A stretch of 64,000 nt of DNA from Neocallimastix lanati (nom. inval.) (GCA_016946835.1 JACVTC010000055.1:147001-211000); one strand, 5' to 3'; shown: positions 1 to 13,691, counted from the first letter of the stretch. The notes: generated by a model from the sequence alone, not told the origin. Made by a program: numbers and translations.

Positions 1-1568
1 CTAGTATTTGTTTTACATAAACTATTATTACTGTTACTACTGTTTTTTCTAGAATTTTTATTTCGTACGTCAATTATACTATTTCTATTGCTTTGATTTA
101 AATTAACCTTATTATTACTTTTATTGTAATTTCTATTATTTATATCATTTCCGGATTTAGAATTATTATCATTGATACTCTTGGTTTCTTTTATGGATGA
201 TGTTGACTTGTTTTCTGTAGTAATTGGTTGCTTTAAATTGTCATCATTTTTAACTGTTTCAGATGTATCTTTATCTTTTATATTTGATGATTCCTTTATT
301 GTATCATTTTTTAATAAAGAACAATTAATAGAGTCATTATCAAAATCTATATTAATTTTTATTAGTTTACATAAATAAAATATTATATTTTTTAATATGT
401 TATATTGTACAAAAATTTAAATATTTTTATATTTATATACCTTTTTTTTCTTCTATGTCTTTTTCATTTGAATACTCTGAATGACCTTTTATCGAATTTT
501 TAGGTTCTACAATATTCATAATATTTACTGTTTTTTCATTATCAATAAACTGAAAGTCTTCATTAATACTTTTTTGATTTTCTTTTGTTAAGGTTTTAAT
601 ATCTTCTTTTATCAATCGATTTGAATTTTCTTTTACTGGTTTTTCTGAATCACTATATATTTCTTCTGTTATAGTACTATTATCATTATTGATATTCTCT
701 TTATTTTGATTATAAATTGATTTATTATAAAATTCTATTCCATATCGTTAACCAATTAATAAATATAATTATTCATTAATATTTTAATATGATTATTTTA
801 GAAATATAATTAATAACATTATTAAAAAAATTATTTACAATTTATATATATTATATAAAATATAATAAATTTAATAAAATTTAATATACCATTAATAACT
901 CTATTTTTCTTTAATATAAATTCTATATCTAATTCAGCAATAATTGATGGCTTTACATTTCCTTTTGGGCTAACAGTATATACAGGATATGTAGAATGAA
1001 TAGGTTTTGATGTTTTTGTAAGATTTATTAGATCCTCAATAATTGTTTTCCCCATAATACTTCCATCAACTATTATATCTAATATCACTTTTTTCATATC
1101 CGTAAAATACATATCTAATTCATTAATATCACAGCATATTGGATATGTGGAACTATTAATTTTATAGAATTTATTTTTTCTGTAATGTATATCATTTTTT
1201 CCTTGATTATTATTTTTAATATATATATCATTTCCTGGTTTAATACTGTTAGGTCCTGTGATAAAAGGATAAAATATTGTGCCTGCACTTGTATCATCTC
1301 CCCACCATTGAAGTCTAACTTTTACTGTTAATCTTGATGTTGTTATTCCATAAGATGTATACTTTCTTTTATAATTTGCATCTTTCCATGTTAAAGAATT
1401 TATTTTTACTGTCAAAAAAAAATATATATTACCTTTAACTTTTGGCGGTAAAGATATATCTAATAATAAATTTTTATCATTATTTTTTATTGTTTTACTT
1501 TCAGATGGAGATTTATATATAATATTTGAATTATTTGAATTTTTGTTTTTATATATATTTATTGACAT
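1..1568 (-). CDS. C2CD3: C2CD3-like centriole/basal-body protein, 5' part (partial)
   Basis: Starts at ATG 1568 and runs off the left edge. Predicted exons: 1568-890, 734-441, 346-1 (continuing); introns 889-735 and 440-347 are GT..AG and keep the frame. Residues about 37-220 form the N-terminal C2-like domain of C2CD3: 'SLPPKVKGNIYFFLTVKI', 'VRLQWWGDDTSAGTIFYP', then 'YFTDMKKVILDIIVDG' and 'IAELDIEFIL' follow the order and spacing I recall for vertebrate C2CD3 (LPP-x-VEG, VRxRWWG, YLTDM, GELQVSLAL). C2CD3 sits at the distal end of centrioles/basal bodies and is needed for distal appendages and cilium growth; here it implies a flagellated stage. After the domain the protein becomes an Asn/Ser/Lys-rich linker with no recognisable fold. 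Divergent from ALG13. The family call is firm; orthology and the later exons cannot be tested within the window. Confidence 0.75.
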
Positions 1569-2433
1569 GGTTCAAGTTTCGTATTAACAAATTCTTCTGA
1601 AAAATAATGATAATAAAAATTGTAATAATAAAAATGCTAATAATAATACCTCAATAATAAAAATATAGAGACATAATTTTTAGGAAAATATATATATATA
1701 TATATTTATATATATATTTATATTTATATCTATATTTATATTTTAATATGTAAATGTATTAATTGTGATATTAAAAATATTTTTATTGCTAAAGGTATTA
1801 TATGAAAAAATTTAAAAGTTTCTTTAATTTGAATTTGAATGTTTCATTTTATGATAATATTATTTTTAATAATTAAAATGAATATATTAAATATAAAAGT
1901 TCAAAATTTAATTGTTTGTTACAATATTAATTATTTCTGAAAAAATATTCATAATTTACAAAAGTATATAATATGAAATGAAATAAAATTAGTAATCTAA
2001 ACTAAAATATAAGATATACGTTTAAATAAAGAAATAAAAAAGCTAACTTTAAAAGAGGATAATTACTAATACTTTTGATTTATTAAATTTTTTTTTTTTT
2101 TTTGAATAAAAAATTTAAAATTTAATTTAAAATGAGTGTTTTCTATGATAAATACAGATATATAATTTATATAAAATTATATTGTATTTAAATATATTTA
2201 ATTAAATATATACTAAATATTATTCATTTTATATACTATATATTATTCATTTAATTATTATTATTTTTTTTTACAATAGTTATTATAAATATAATAAAAA
2301 ACAAAATACAAAAAAAAAAAAAAATTTTTTTGTTAAATAAATTAATTAAAATTATATTTTATTAGATTATAAACATTTTTTTAATAATTTTTAAGGTTAT
2401 TATTTTTTTAATTAATTTTTAATAGAAGAACGA

Positions 2434-2487
<54 letters not shown>

Positions 2488-2576
2488 CAACGAAATTACA
2501 ATAACACACATACAAAAAAAAATTAAATATAGTGAAAGTATTCATCGAAAAGATATATATTATAATTTATATAAAA
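1569..2576. other. Divergent intergenic region, C2CD3-like / ALG13
   Basis: About 1 kb between two divergently transcribed starts, so it must hold both promoters. It is nearly pure A/T, with (TA)n at 1690-1730, a T-tract near 2090-2103, and a T-tract followed by an A-tract around 2441-2487. No ORF or RNA gene is visible, and no specific promoter motif can be singled out in such composition. Confidence 0.6.
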
Positions 2577-3323
2577 ATGATAAAAAATGTATTTATAACT
2601 GTTGGAACAACAAAATATGATGATTTAATGAAAGAAATTAATCAGGAATCATTTTTTCAAACTTTAAAAAAATTAGGCTGTCAAAATCTTACTATACAAT
2701 ATGGTAATTCTGTTTTGCCAGAAAATTTTCCAAAAGATAAATATGTTTTAGAATCTGGAGAAAAAATCGATATTACTTCGTATAAATTTAAATTTGACAA
2801 TTCTATGGAAAATAATTTTAAAAAAGATTTAGAAAATTCTGACTTGATTATTAGTCATGCTGGTAAAATTTAAATTTTGAATAAATAAAAAAGCATTATA
2901 ATTATTATTAATTTTTATTCAATATATAATTATTTCTATTTTTTATTTATATCAACAAATAAAAGGTTCTGGAACTATATTAGATGCATTAGAATTGAAT
3001 AAAAAAATTATAGTTGTTCCTAATGAAACATTAATGGATAATCATCAATTTGAATTAGCAAATGCAATGAATAAAAAGAAGGTAATTGTCTCAAGCTCAA
3101 TAAGGTAAAATTATATGATAAAGAAAATCTATTTTCCTTAATATAATATAAATTAAAATACTTAAAACGAAAATTCTAATAAAATTTAAAATAACTGTAT
3201 TTTTCCAGTGAATTAAATCATACTTTAAATAACTTTGAAAAAGTAAATTTTATACCATTTTTGAAAGAAAATAATAGCACATTTGTTGATTTATTGGATA
3301 ATCTAATGGGATTTGAGGATTAA
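2577..3323 (+). CDS. ALG13: UDP-GlcNAc transferase catalytic subunit ALG13
   Basis: Three exons, 2577-2862, 2966-3104 and 3209-3323, give 179 residues with both junctions in frame. The start is the internal ATG at 2577 (protein begins [17 protein letters not shown]); an upstream in-frame ATG at 2532 would add 15 unconserved residues. ALG13 with the membrane subunit ALG14 adds the second GlcNAc to dolichol-PP-GlcNAc on the cytosolic face of the ER, an early step of N-glycan assembly. Diagnostic features: N-terminal 'VFITVGTT' strand-loop, 'LTIQYGNS', and, across intron 1, '[16 protein letters not shown]', the GT28 nucleotide-sugar binding segment, followed by '[18 protein letters not shown]'. 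Size matches the single-domain fungal protein (about 200 residues), without the OTU/Tudor extension of animal ALG13. Codon usage is as AT-rich as its neighbours. Confidence 0.92.
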
Positions 3324-4347
3324 ATAAATTTTTTTTTTTTAATATTTTATTTTATGAAATTTTTGAATAATATTGAAATACTATTATATTGACTATCTGA
3401 AAAAAACAATTCAAAAAATATGTATATATTTTTTTTCTAAATAACTGAAAAATCAGAAATTACAATTTCTGATTTATATATATTTTATATATTTAATAAT
3501 AAATAAAATTAACGATTAATGTAATATAAAATAAAAATTTAAATATAAAAAAATAAAATAAATAAAAAAAAAATTAAAAAATACAATAATTTAATTAAGA
3601 ATAAATAGAACATTTTTAATCATTAAACCTTACTTTTATTTAAATGTCATTAATTATAATAAATAAAATATCAAATATGAAAGTTCTTAATAAATGTATT
3701 AATGATTAAAGTAAATGATTGGATTTCAAGTAAATGTATACATTGTATAATATATATAATATAAATAATTTTTAATATATTAGTTATGTATTTAAATTGT
3801 ATAAATATTACTATTTAGAATTATTAAACAATATAAAAATTATTTTTATATTTAATAAAAATATTATTTTTTTTGTTTAATTTGTTAATACAAATTATTT
3901 TTTATTTTTTCTAAATCATTGAAAAACAAGATTATTTATTCAAAAGATATAATATAGAGGTATATGTAGTAATTATAATAGATAAGAAAGGAAAAAAAAA
4001 AAAAAAAAGGGCTTAATAATATTAATTAATTGTATATTTTATTAAAAATACTAATGATATTTTATTTTATATATTTTATATTTAAATTTATATATTTATA
4101 CTTATTTTACTATATATAAACAAAATACTGTATATTATATATAAAATTTAATTTCATAATGGAAAAAAAAAAAACAAAATTTCCCAAATAAACATAATAA
4201 ATTAAAATTCATGAAAATCTCAATATTAATTATCCTGTATTATTCTTTTTATTGATATTTTTAAAACAAATAAATTCTTTTTTTAAATAAAATAAATATA
4301 GGGAAAATAAAAGATAAATATAAATAATATTTATATATATATATACT
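3324..4347. other. Intergenic, ALG13 to SEC13
   Basis: About 1 kb, almost entirely A/T, with an A-tract near 3991-4008. It contains the ALG13 3' end and the SEC13 promoter, but no coding or structured element stands out. Confidence 0.55.
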
Positions 4348-6823
4348 ATGGATAATCAATCATCTGAAATTGCTACTCATCATGAGGATATGATCGTATG
4401 TAAAAAGGATTATGATTAAATAAATCCTACAGTTCTATATAAATATATATAAAATTATTTGTTTATGTAACAAACAAAAGTTATCAACTTATATATTAAA
4501 AATATACATTTTTGTATTTTATAAGAAAAAAATTTAATATAATGATATTTTATAATCATATATTATGTTTATTTATTGATAAAGTTTTCATATTAAAAAT
4601 TTATATAAAATTATTAATAATGTATTAATCATATTATTATAATTTTGATTTTGATTTTATATTATTATATGTTATAAAAAAAATTTATAAAAAAAAAAAA
4701 AAAAAAAAGCATGATGCTGCCATGGATTACTATGGTAAAAGACTCGCAACATGTTCATCAGATCGTACTATTAAAATTTTCGATGTTGAAGGTGGTAATG
4801 GTGCAGCTGAAACCTTAATTGGGTATATATCAAAATATAACTCAAGAATTATCAATTTTAATTATCAGTAATCATTATAAACAATGTATAATAGCAAAAT
4901 GGTTAAACAATTTTTTGGTTGTTGTAGAAAATTTATTAATTTTAAATTGATTACTCATTAATATCATCAAATTGAATAATATATTTAAGACAGGAATGGA
5001 TATAAAAATATCAACATATTTATATAGAGATGTTAACAATATTGATTTATTAGTGATTTAAAAATATTTAAATAATATTATGATTTGTCATTGCCGTTAT
5101 AATAAATATTCAAATTTAATTATTATTTTTTATTTTATTATAATGAAATAATGAAATTAAAAAAAAATATGAATATATTGGAATATTAATAAATATATTA
5201 ATTCATATATCATATTTTTATAAATTGAAGTCACGAAGGTCCAGTTTGGCAAGTTGCCTGGGCTCATCCAAAATTTGGAACTTTATTAGCTTCATGCTCA
5301 TATGATACCAAGGTTATTATTTGGAAAGAAACCAATGGACAATGGAGTAAAATCAAGGAACATACTGCTCATTCTGCTTCTGGTAAAATTAAATATTTAA
5401 TTATAATATAATAAAATAGTAATAAACAATAAACAATATAAATTATCTAGAAATGATTTAGTAATATGAAAAATGTTAATAATAATATTATATAATTATT
5501 ATAATTATTATAGTTAATTCTGTTGCTTGGGCTCCACATGAATATGGTTTAATTCTTGGTTGTGCTTCTTCTGATGGAAAAATTTCTATTCTTACATGCA
5601 AAGGTAATTATCGTATATATTAATATACAAGTTATTTAAATAAAATTATTATATAGAAATTAATTTTATTAATATTAATATTTCATCTTAAATAATGAAT
5701 AAACAATTTTTTATAAATCAAAAAATAAATCAAATAACTGTTATATATAAATATAAATAAAATTATAATTATGTTCAATAATCAACTACTATTTTAATAA
5801 TCACTAAATAATAAAAATAATACAACAACAACAATATTAATAATTATAATACCAAAAAAAAAAAAAAAAAAAAAAACGCAATGAATCTCTAATACCCAAC
5901 AATAATGATAATAAAATGAAATAAAATAATGATAATGATAATGATAATGATAAAATATATATATATATATTTTTTTGAATAAAAAAAAGATGATGGCACA
6001 TGGGATATGAATATGTTTGCAGCCCACTCTATTGGTTGTAATGCTATTTCTTGGGCACCAGCTAGTATTCCAGGTACTCTTATTTCTATGGTTGGTGGAA
6101 ATAAAACTAATTCACCAAAGCGTTTTGCTTCTGCTGGTTGTGACAATATTATTAAGATTTGGAAGTAAATATTTATATATTTATTTATTTATATATTATA
6201 TTTATATATATTATAAAAAAGACAAAAAAAAAAAAAAAATTATTAATTTTTATAAATAAAATATATTTTTCAATAATATTTAATAATAATTAGGGAAGAT
6301 TCTAATGGTTGGAAGGAAGAAGCCACTCTTGAAGGACATCAAGATTGGGTACGTGATATTGCTTGGGCTCCAAGTATTGGTTTACCAAATACTTATTTAG
6401 CTAGTTGTTCACAAGTAAATATATAAAATAAAGATAGTTAATATATATATAAATAATAGTTTAAAGTCAAATAATAATAATAATAATAGTATTAATAATA
6501 TTGCTAATAATAACTATAAATGAATAAATAAATAAGTAAATAACTGATTAATTAATTGAAATATTTCTAAAATAAAGGATAAAACTGTTATAATTTGGAC
6601 TCAAGATGCTCCAGGTGCTTCATGGAATAAGAAATACTTATTAAATGAACCATTCCCAGATGTTGTTTGGAGAGTTAGCTGGTCAACTTCCGGTAATATC
6701 TTAGCTGTTTCCACTGGTGATAATAAGGTTACCTTATGGAAAGAAAATCTTGAAGGTGAATGGGAAATAGTAGGTGATGTTACAGAAGGAAATGTTAATG
6801 CCCCGGCTATGACTCAACAATAA
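4348..6823 (+). CDS. SEC13: COPII coat / nuclear pore WD40 protein SEC13
   Basis: Seven exons: 4348-4395, 4710-4822, 5231-5382, 5514-5603, 5990-6164, 6294-6414, 6578-6823; total 945 nt, 314 residues, all junctions in frame. Sec13 is a six-bladed WD40 propeller completed by a blade from SEC31 in the COPII cage and from Nup145C/Nup96 in the Y-complex of the nuclear pore; it is also part of the SEA/GATOR2 complex. Family signatures occur in the expected order: '[20 protein letters not shown]', '[20 protein letters not shown]', '[20 protein letters not shown]', '[15 protein letters not shown]', '[10 protein letters not shown]', '[15 protein letters not shown]', '[20 protein letters not shown]'. 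The start at 4348 gives a short N-terminus before the first blade, as in yeast. The exon-2 acceptor directly follows a long A-tract. Identification is secure. Confidence 0.96.
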
Positions 6824-7558
6824 ATGAAATCTAATTTATTAATAAATTAAAATAGCCTTTTTTTTTTTTTTTTTAATCTTTATTTTTATTTAGTCTTAGT
6901 TCAAAAGAAAAGCAAGAAATAACCAAAAAAAAAAAAAAAAAAAAAAGAAAAGATAAGAAAAGATAAGAAAAAGAAAAAAATAAAAAAATAAAATAAAATA
7001 AAATAAAAATCTTATAATTCTATAAACGATATAATATATTTTACATAACTAAAAATATAAAAATATAAAAATACAAAAATATAAAAATATAAGAATATAA
7101 AAATATAAAATATAAAGTTAAATTAAAAATGAAAAAAAAAATAAAATAAAATAAAATAAAGTAAATAATTAAAAATAAACAATAAACAATAAATAAATAA
7201 AAAAATAAAAAAAAAAAAAAATAATAATAAAATAAAAATCAACACATACATAATAATAAAAAATAAAATAAAATAACATAAAATAAAATATAAAAAAAAA
7301 AAAAAAAAAAAAATTTAAAAAAATTTAATAATTAAACAGATAAATATATATATATATTAAATATTTTAAATATTTTAAATATTTTAAATTATATAGATAG
7401 ATAAATAAGATAGATTGTATATCAAAGATTAGGTATTAACTCGTAGTGAAATAGTTTTTATTCATAAAAAAAAAATTTTTTTTTTTTTTTTTTTTTTTAA
7501 TAATTGTTCTTTTAGCTCCTAATTTCTAAAGCATTATCATCATCATCAATATTTTAAT

Positions 7559-7597
<39 letters not shown>

Positions 7598-8008
7598 GAT
7601 TTTCATTGATTTATTTTTTATTTTCATTGATTGATTTATTATTTATTATTTTATAATTATTATTATTATTTTATTAATATTTTTTTTTTTTTTTTTGTTA
7701 AAAAGAGTGTCAGGTTTCCAACAACAATAATTATTATTATTATTTATAATTATTTATAATTATTATTGAATTTTTTTTTTTTTTTTTCTTATAGTGTTTA
7801 TAAGTTAAAAAAAAAAAAAAAAAATTAAAAAAATCATTTGAATTGAATTATCTCTTTCATTAAAAGTCTGTATAAAACAACATAGTTAAAGTAATAAAAG
7901 CAGGACTTACGGACCAGGTTAAGAAGAAGTATTATCAAGGTAGAGGTAGATGAGATGGTTAACCATATCAACAACTATTGATATTATTTTTTTTTTTTTT
8001 TTTTTTTT
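6824..8008. other. SEC13 3' flank and A/T-tract spacer with one less AT-rich island
   Basis: After the SEC13 stop the sequence is A-rich to about 7330, with short direct repeats such as (AAAATAT)n and (AATAA)n, then T-rich with long T-tracts (7471-7498, 7561-7592). A stretch at about 7861-7980 has visibly more G/C than its surroundings and contains the 12-bp palindrome ATGGTTAACCAT at 7955-7966. It carries no long ORF and no tRNA or rRNA signature I can recognise, so its nature is open. Confidence 0.4.
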
Positions 8009-9122
8009 ACTTTCTTTCTTTCTTATTCAAAATAATAAAAGCATAACATAACGAACGTAAATAGTATTAAGTCTATGCATAGATAATATGTTCAAACCAT
8101 ATAAACTTGTAAATATATATATATATATGTTAAAATATTAAGTGTATAATTAATATACAATTAATGTTGAAGAAAAAAAAAATTTTTTTTAAATAAAATT
8201 GACATAAATTTAAACCATAAAAATTCATGATTCCTAAACAATACTAATACTAAATAATAATAATAAATATATAATAATAATTATATATTTATTTAATATA
8301 TATATTATATAGGTTACATAGGTTACACAGCCTAATTTATTGTAAAATTTTGGGAAAAAAAAAAAAAAAATCCTCATCAATATAAATTTATTCCTCTAAA
8401 TCTAATTTTTTATACTACTACTAATTGAAAAATAAAAAAATAAAAAAATAAAAAAAAAAAATAAAAATAATAAATTAGTCCCTTTTATATACATAACGAT
8501 GTAAAAAAGTTTATAACAAAAAATGGATTATTTGTATTTATTCTTTTTTTTTTTTTTTTTTTACTTTCTTTCTTGTTCGTTCAAAATAATAAAAGTATAA
8601 CATAACGAACATAAATAGTATCAAGTCTATGCGTAGATAATATGTTCAAACCATATAAACTTGTAAATATATATATATGTTAAAATATTAAGTGTATAAT
8701 TAATATATGTAAATATGTAATTAATGTTAAAGAAAAAAAAAAATTTTTTTTAAATAAAATTGACATAATTTTAAACCATAAAAATTCATGATTCTTAAAA
8801 AATACTAATACTAAATAATAATAATAATAATTATATAATAATAATTATATATTTATTTAATTAAAAAAAAAAAAAGAATTATATATATAATATACATAGG
8901 TTACACAGCCTAATTTATTGTAAGATTTTGGATAAAAAAAAAAAAAAAAAAAAACCTCATCAATAAAAATTTATTCCTCTAAATCTAATTTTTTATACTA
9001 CTACAAATTGAAAAATAAAAAAATAAAAAAATAAAAAAAAAAATAAAAATAATTAATTAGTCCCTTTTATATACATAACGATGTAAAAAAGTTTATAACA
9101 AAAAATGGATTGTTTGTATTTA

Positions 9123-9157
<35 letters not shown>

Positions 9158-10150
9158 CTTTCTTGTTCGTTCAAAATAATAAAAGTATAACATAACGAAC
9201 ATAAATAGTATCAAGTCTATGCGTAGATAATATGTTCAAACCATATAAACTTGTTAATATATATTTATTTATATGTTAAAATATTAAGTGTATAATTAAT
9301 ATACAATTAATGTTGAAGAAAAAAAAAATTTTTTTTAAATAAAATTGACATAAATTTAAACCATAAAAATTCATGATTCCTAAACAATACTAATACTAAA
9401 TAATAATAATAAATATAAAATAATAATTATATATTTATTTAATATATACATTATATAGGTTACATAGGTTACACAGCCTAATTTATTGTAAAATTTTGGG
9501 AAAAAAAAAAATCCTCATCAATAAAAATTTATTCCTCTAAATCTAATTTTTTATACTACTACTAATTGAAAAATAAAAAAAAAAAATAAAAAAAAATTAA
9601 AAATAATAAATTAGTCCCTTTTATATACATAACGATGTATAAAAGTATATAACAAAAAAATGGATTATTTATATTTAATCTTTTTTTTTTTTTAACTTTC
9701 TTTCTTTCTTGTTCAAAATAATAAAAGCATAACATAACGAACGTAAATAGTATCAAGTCTATTCGTAGATAATATGTTCAATCCATATAAACTTGTTAAT
9801 ATATATTTATTTATATGTTAAAATATTAAGTGTATAATTAATATATAATTAATGTTGAAGAAAAAAAAATTTTTTTTAAATAAAATTGACATAATTTTAA
9901 ACCATAAAAATTCATGATTCTTAAAAAATACTAATACTAAATAATAATAAATAATTATATAATAATAATTATATATTTATTTAATTAAAAAAAAAAAGAA
10001 TTATATATATAATATATATAGGTTACACAGCCTAATTTATTGTAAGATTTTGGAAAAAAAAAAAAAAAAAAAAAACCTCATCAATAAAATTTATTTGTTT
10101 CTATTTAATTTTTTTTATACTACTACTAATTGAAAAATAAAAATAAAAAT
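8009..10150. repeat. Four-unit tandem repeat (about 540-590 bp units) in an A-B-A-B order
   Basis: Four units begin at ACTTTCTTTC after a T-tract: 8009, 8563, 9153 and 9695 (spacings 554, 590 and 542 bp). The fourth is truncated near 10150. Each carries the same series of landmarks: 'ACATAACGAAC', 'AATATGTTCAAACCATATAA', 'GTTACACAGCCTAATTTATT', an A-tract, and 'CCTCATCAAT'; the first three also have 'TAGTCCCTTTTATATACATA' and a closing T-tract. Units 1 and 3 share variants (TTGAAG, CCTAAACAATAC, doubled GGTTACATA), while units 2 and 4 share others (CTTAAAAAATAC, an A-tract plus GAATTATATA before GGTTACACAG). No long ORF runs through them. Confidence 0.85.
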
Positions 10151-11771
10151 AAAAATAAATTAATATTAATGTATATATATGTATTTAGATATACTTTTTA
10201 CGTATATTGATATCTTGATATATTAATATAGGCTATATATGAAATGACTATATATAATTATATGTATCAATACTCCATGTTAGGAGATTACAAAACATGG
10301 GTATTTATAGTATGTCTTTTAATCAGGATATTAAAAAACTTTAGTTACAAAGCACCTCTTATCATTGTATAAATATTAGGTATATTAAATATGAATATAA
10401 TCCTATGTTGTTACTACGTATCTTTAATAATATTTCATTATAAATATATATTTTCATATTTAAAAAATACACAAATAAATACATTCATTATAATAAACTA
10501 TGCTATAAATATGAATGAGTTTAAGATTTTCAATAATGATATTTATTACATAGTTAAAAATAAAACATAAGCAATATCTGTATATATAAATATTTATGTA
10601 TAATATTTTATATAATATATATCAAGAAATTTCATCAATGATTTTAAAGAATAATAATAATAAAAAAAAATGTTACTAGGCTTTTTTTATCTTTATTATT
10701 TATATTATATAAATTTCATATTATTTAATTTTTTATTAAGTAAAAATAAATGTTATAAATATATATATATAATATATAATATATATTTATAACATTTATA
10801 TATATATATATATATATATATACTTTTTTTTTTTAATATTTATTATGCACTTCTTAATTGAATAACTAAATTTTTAATTAAAGTATCTGTGAAAAAATAA
10901 ATTTATTTGTGTGAATTTATTATAAAACAAATTAATCAAATAATACATATATAGCTATGATTTGCATATATTTGTCGATATTTTTACATTATTTGTTGAT
11001 AAAATTACAGCAGTTTTGACCATAAAAGTTAAATAAATTGGTACAATTAAATAAAATTTTTTATTTTTAAAAATTATATTAATTATTTGATATTTTAATA
11101 CTCATAATAATAATATAATAATAAATAATAATAAATATAATAAAAATATTAAAAATATTAAAAATAATAATAATAATAATAATAATAACAATAATAATAA
11201 ATAATAACAATAATAAAAAATAATAATAAATAATAATAAATAAAATAATAAATAATAATAATAATAATAAATAATAATAAATAATAATAATAAAAGTAAA
11301 AAATGAAAAAGTTTTATATATCCAAGTATTGAATTTAATGTAGTGAGAAGTAAAACAAAATTATTTATATTTATCTATTTTTTTTTTTTTTAAAAAAAAA
11401 AGAAATAGATATAGAGAGCAAGGAAGAGAAAGGGAAATACTACATTATTTTATAAATATTAAATTTAAAGTATTTTCCTATTAAAATATATTATAATAAC
11501 AATTCCTTTTTTTTTTTTTTTTTCTAAAAAAAAAGAAAAAAGAGAAATAAAAAATATATATATATTAATTAATAGTAAAAATAGAGTATAGAAATAAAAC
11601 GGTAATAGCTTTTAATTATAAAATATAATAAAATAAAAACAAGATTTAATTCTATTCTTTATTATTTATTTGGATATAAAAAGGAAAATGACAATATATT
11701 AAATTTAAAAATTATTTATAAATTTATATATTTTCCTTTTCTTTTTCCTTTTCTTTTTATTTTTATTTTTT

Positions 11772-11806
<35 letters not shown>

Positions 11807-12398
11807 TGGTTATATATTTTTTATCATAATTTTTTATCTATTAATTATTTTTTTTATTTAAAATGAAAATAGTAATTATTTTTTCTATAAATTTTTAAAT
11901 TTTTATAAATATAATAATATGGAAAATAATTAATTAAAAAAAAAAAAAATTTTTTTTTATATCCGATCTTAATTAAAAATTTTAATATGGTTGAAAAAAT
12001 AAAAAGTTTTAATAAAAATCAAAAATAAATAAATAAATACATAAAAATATAAAAATAATTAAATAGATAAATAGATAAATAAATAAATACATTAAAATAT
12101 AATAAATAAATATATATAAATAGATAGATAAATAAATAAATAAAAAAACTTTATTCCATATTTGTTTATTTTTTTTTTTAAAAAAAAAATATGCATAATC
12201 CTTGTGTGACCGTATTCTCTGTAACAGTTGTTATTATTTAATTATTGCTTAATTATTATTTAATTTTTATTCAATTAAAAGGGTCTATTTATTATATATA
12301 AGTTTAGCCCATATAAAATATATATATATATATATATTTAATATATAAATTCAAATAATACTATTTGAAAAAATAAACATAACTATAATAACAACAAC

Positions 12399-12444
<46 letters not shown>

Positions 12445-13691
12445 TATATATATATATATATATAAAGAAAAAGTAAGATAAAAATGGAAATAATAATAAT
12501 TATTATAATAATAATAATAATAATAAAATGTATTAAAATATTCATACATTAATTAGATCTTTTTCTATTGAAGAAAATGTTTATATTTTTTTAGTATTAT
12601 CTTTATATATATAGATTTTTAAACGATTTATAAATTATTGTTGTTTTTGTATACATACATATGTGAAACAGAAAAGTAAAAAAATGGGCATAATGTTTAA
12701 AAATTAAAGTTCTATTTACTATTGAATATTATAAAAAAAAAAAAAAAAATTCTTAAAATTTAATAATTATAATTAAACTCGGATAATAATAATTATTAAT
12801 TATTAATTATTTTTTATTAATTTATAATGCTAATATTTAATATTTATTAAAAGTGTGATATAATTTTTTTTTTTTTTTTGTTTTTTTTGGAGTATAAGGA
12901 TAAAATATTACGGTTAGTATTATTTAAATCAATCTTCATATTGAACTGAATTTTAATTGGATGATGAAAGTTTTAAAATTTTTATGCATTTTAATATAAT
13001 AAAAATATAATAAAAATAATTTTATTTTTAATTTTAATTATAATTATAATTATAAATTTTAATTTTTATTTTTTATTATTTTTTTTTTGTTATTTTCATT
13101 TGTATTTTATATAAATTTGTATAAAAAAAAAATTTTTTTCCGTTATTATTGTAATATTTTTTTTCCCGTATATATTTTATTCTTTATATTTAAATATAAT
13201 AATTATAATTATTTTTTATTTTATTATATTTAATTTTATTTTATTTTATTTTATTTATTTGATTGATTGATTTGTCTGTTTCATTTTTCAATATTAGCCA
13301 AATTATAAATAATATAATTTAATAAAATGATAATAATAAAGAATAATATTATCAATACTTGATAATTTATATATAAAAATCATATATATGTAAAAATAAA
13401 AATAAAAACACATATTATAAATGATAATATATTCTAAAACAACAAACTTTAATGGATATTAAAAAAAAAAAAAAAAAAGATTATAAAAATATATACAAAA
13501 TAAAAGTAAAAAAAAATGAATAATAAATAAATAATAAATAATAAATAAATAATAATAAAATTATTTTTATTATTATTTCTATTTATTTAAAAATTTAATA
13601 TTTATTATAGTTTTAATTTTTAATTTAAAATATAAAATGCCGTTATCGCCTTTAATCCGGTCAATAAAAGAACAATGAATAAATTTTAATA

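Noticed and set aside
2532-2576. Upstream in-frame ATG for ALG13
   Set aside because: Adds residues not found in the family; conserved N-terminus begins at 2577.
8041-8110. Complete tRNA gene in the repeat units
   Set aside because: Only a T-arm-like hairpin can be formed; no acceptor stem, D-arm or proper anticodon arm.
12351-12549. Ile/Tyr-rich minus-strand frames
   Set aside because: Translations of adjoining AAT and AT microsatellites.
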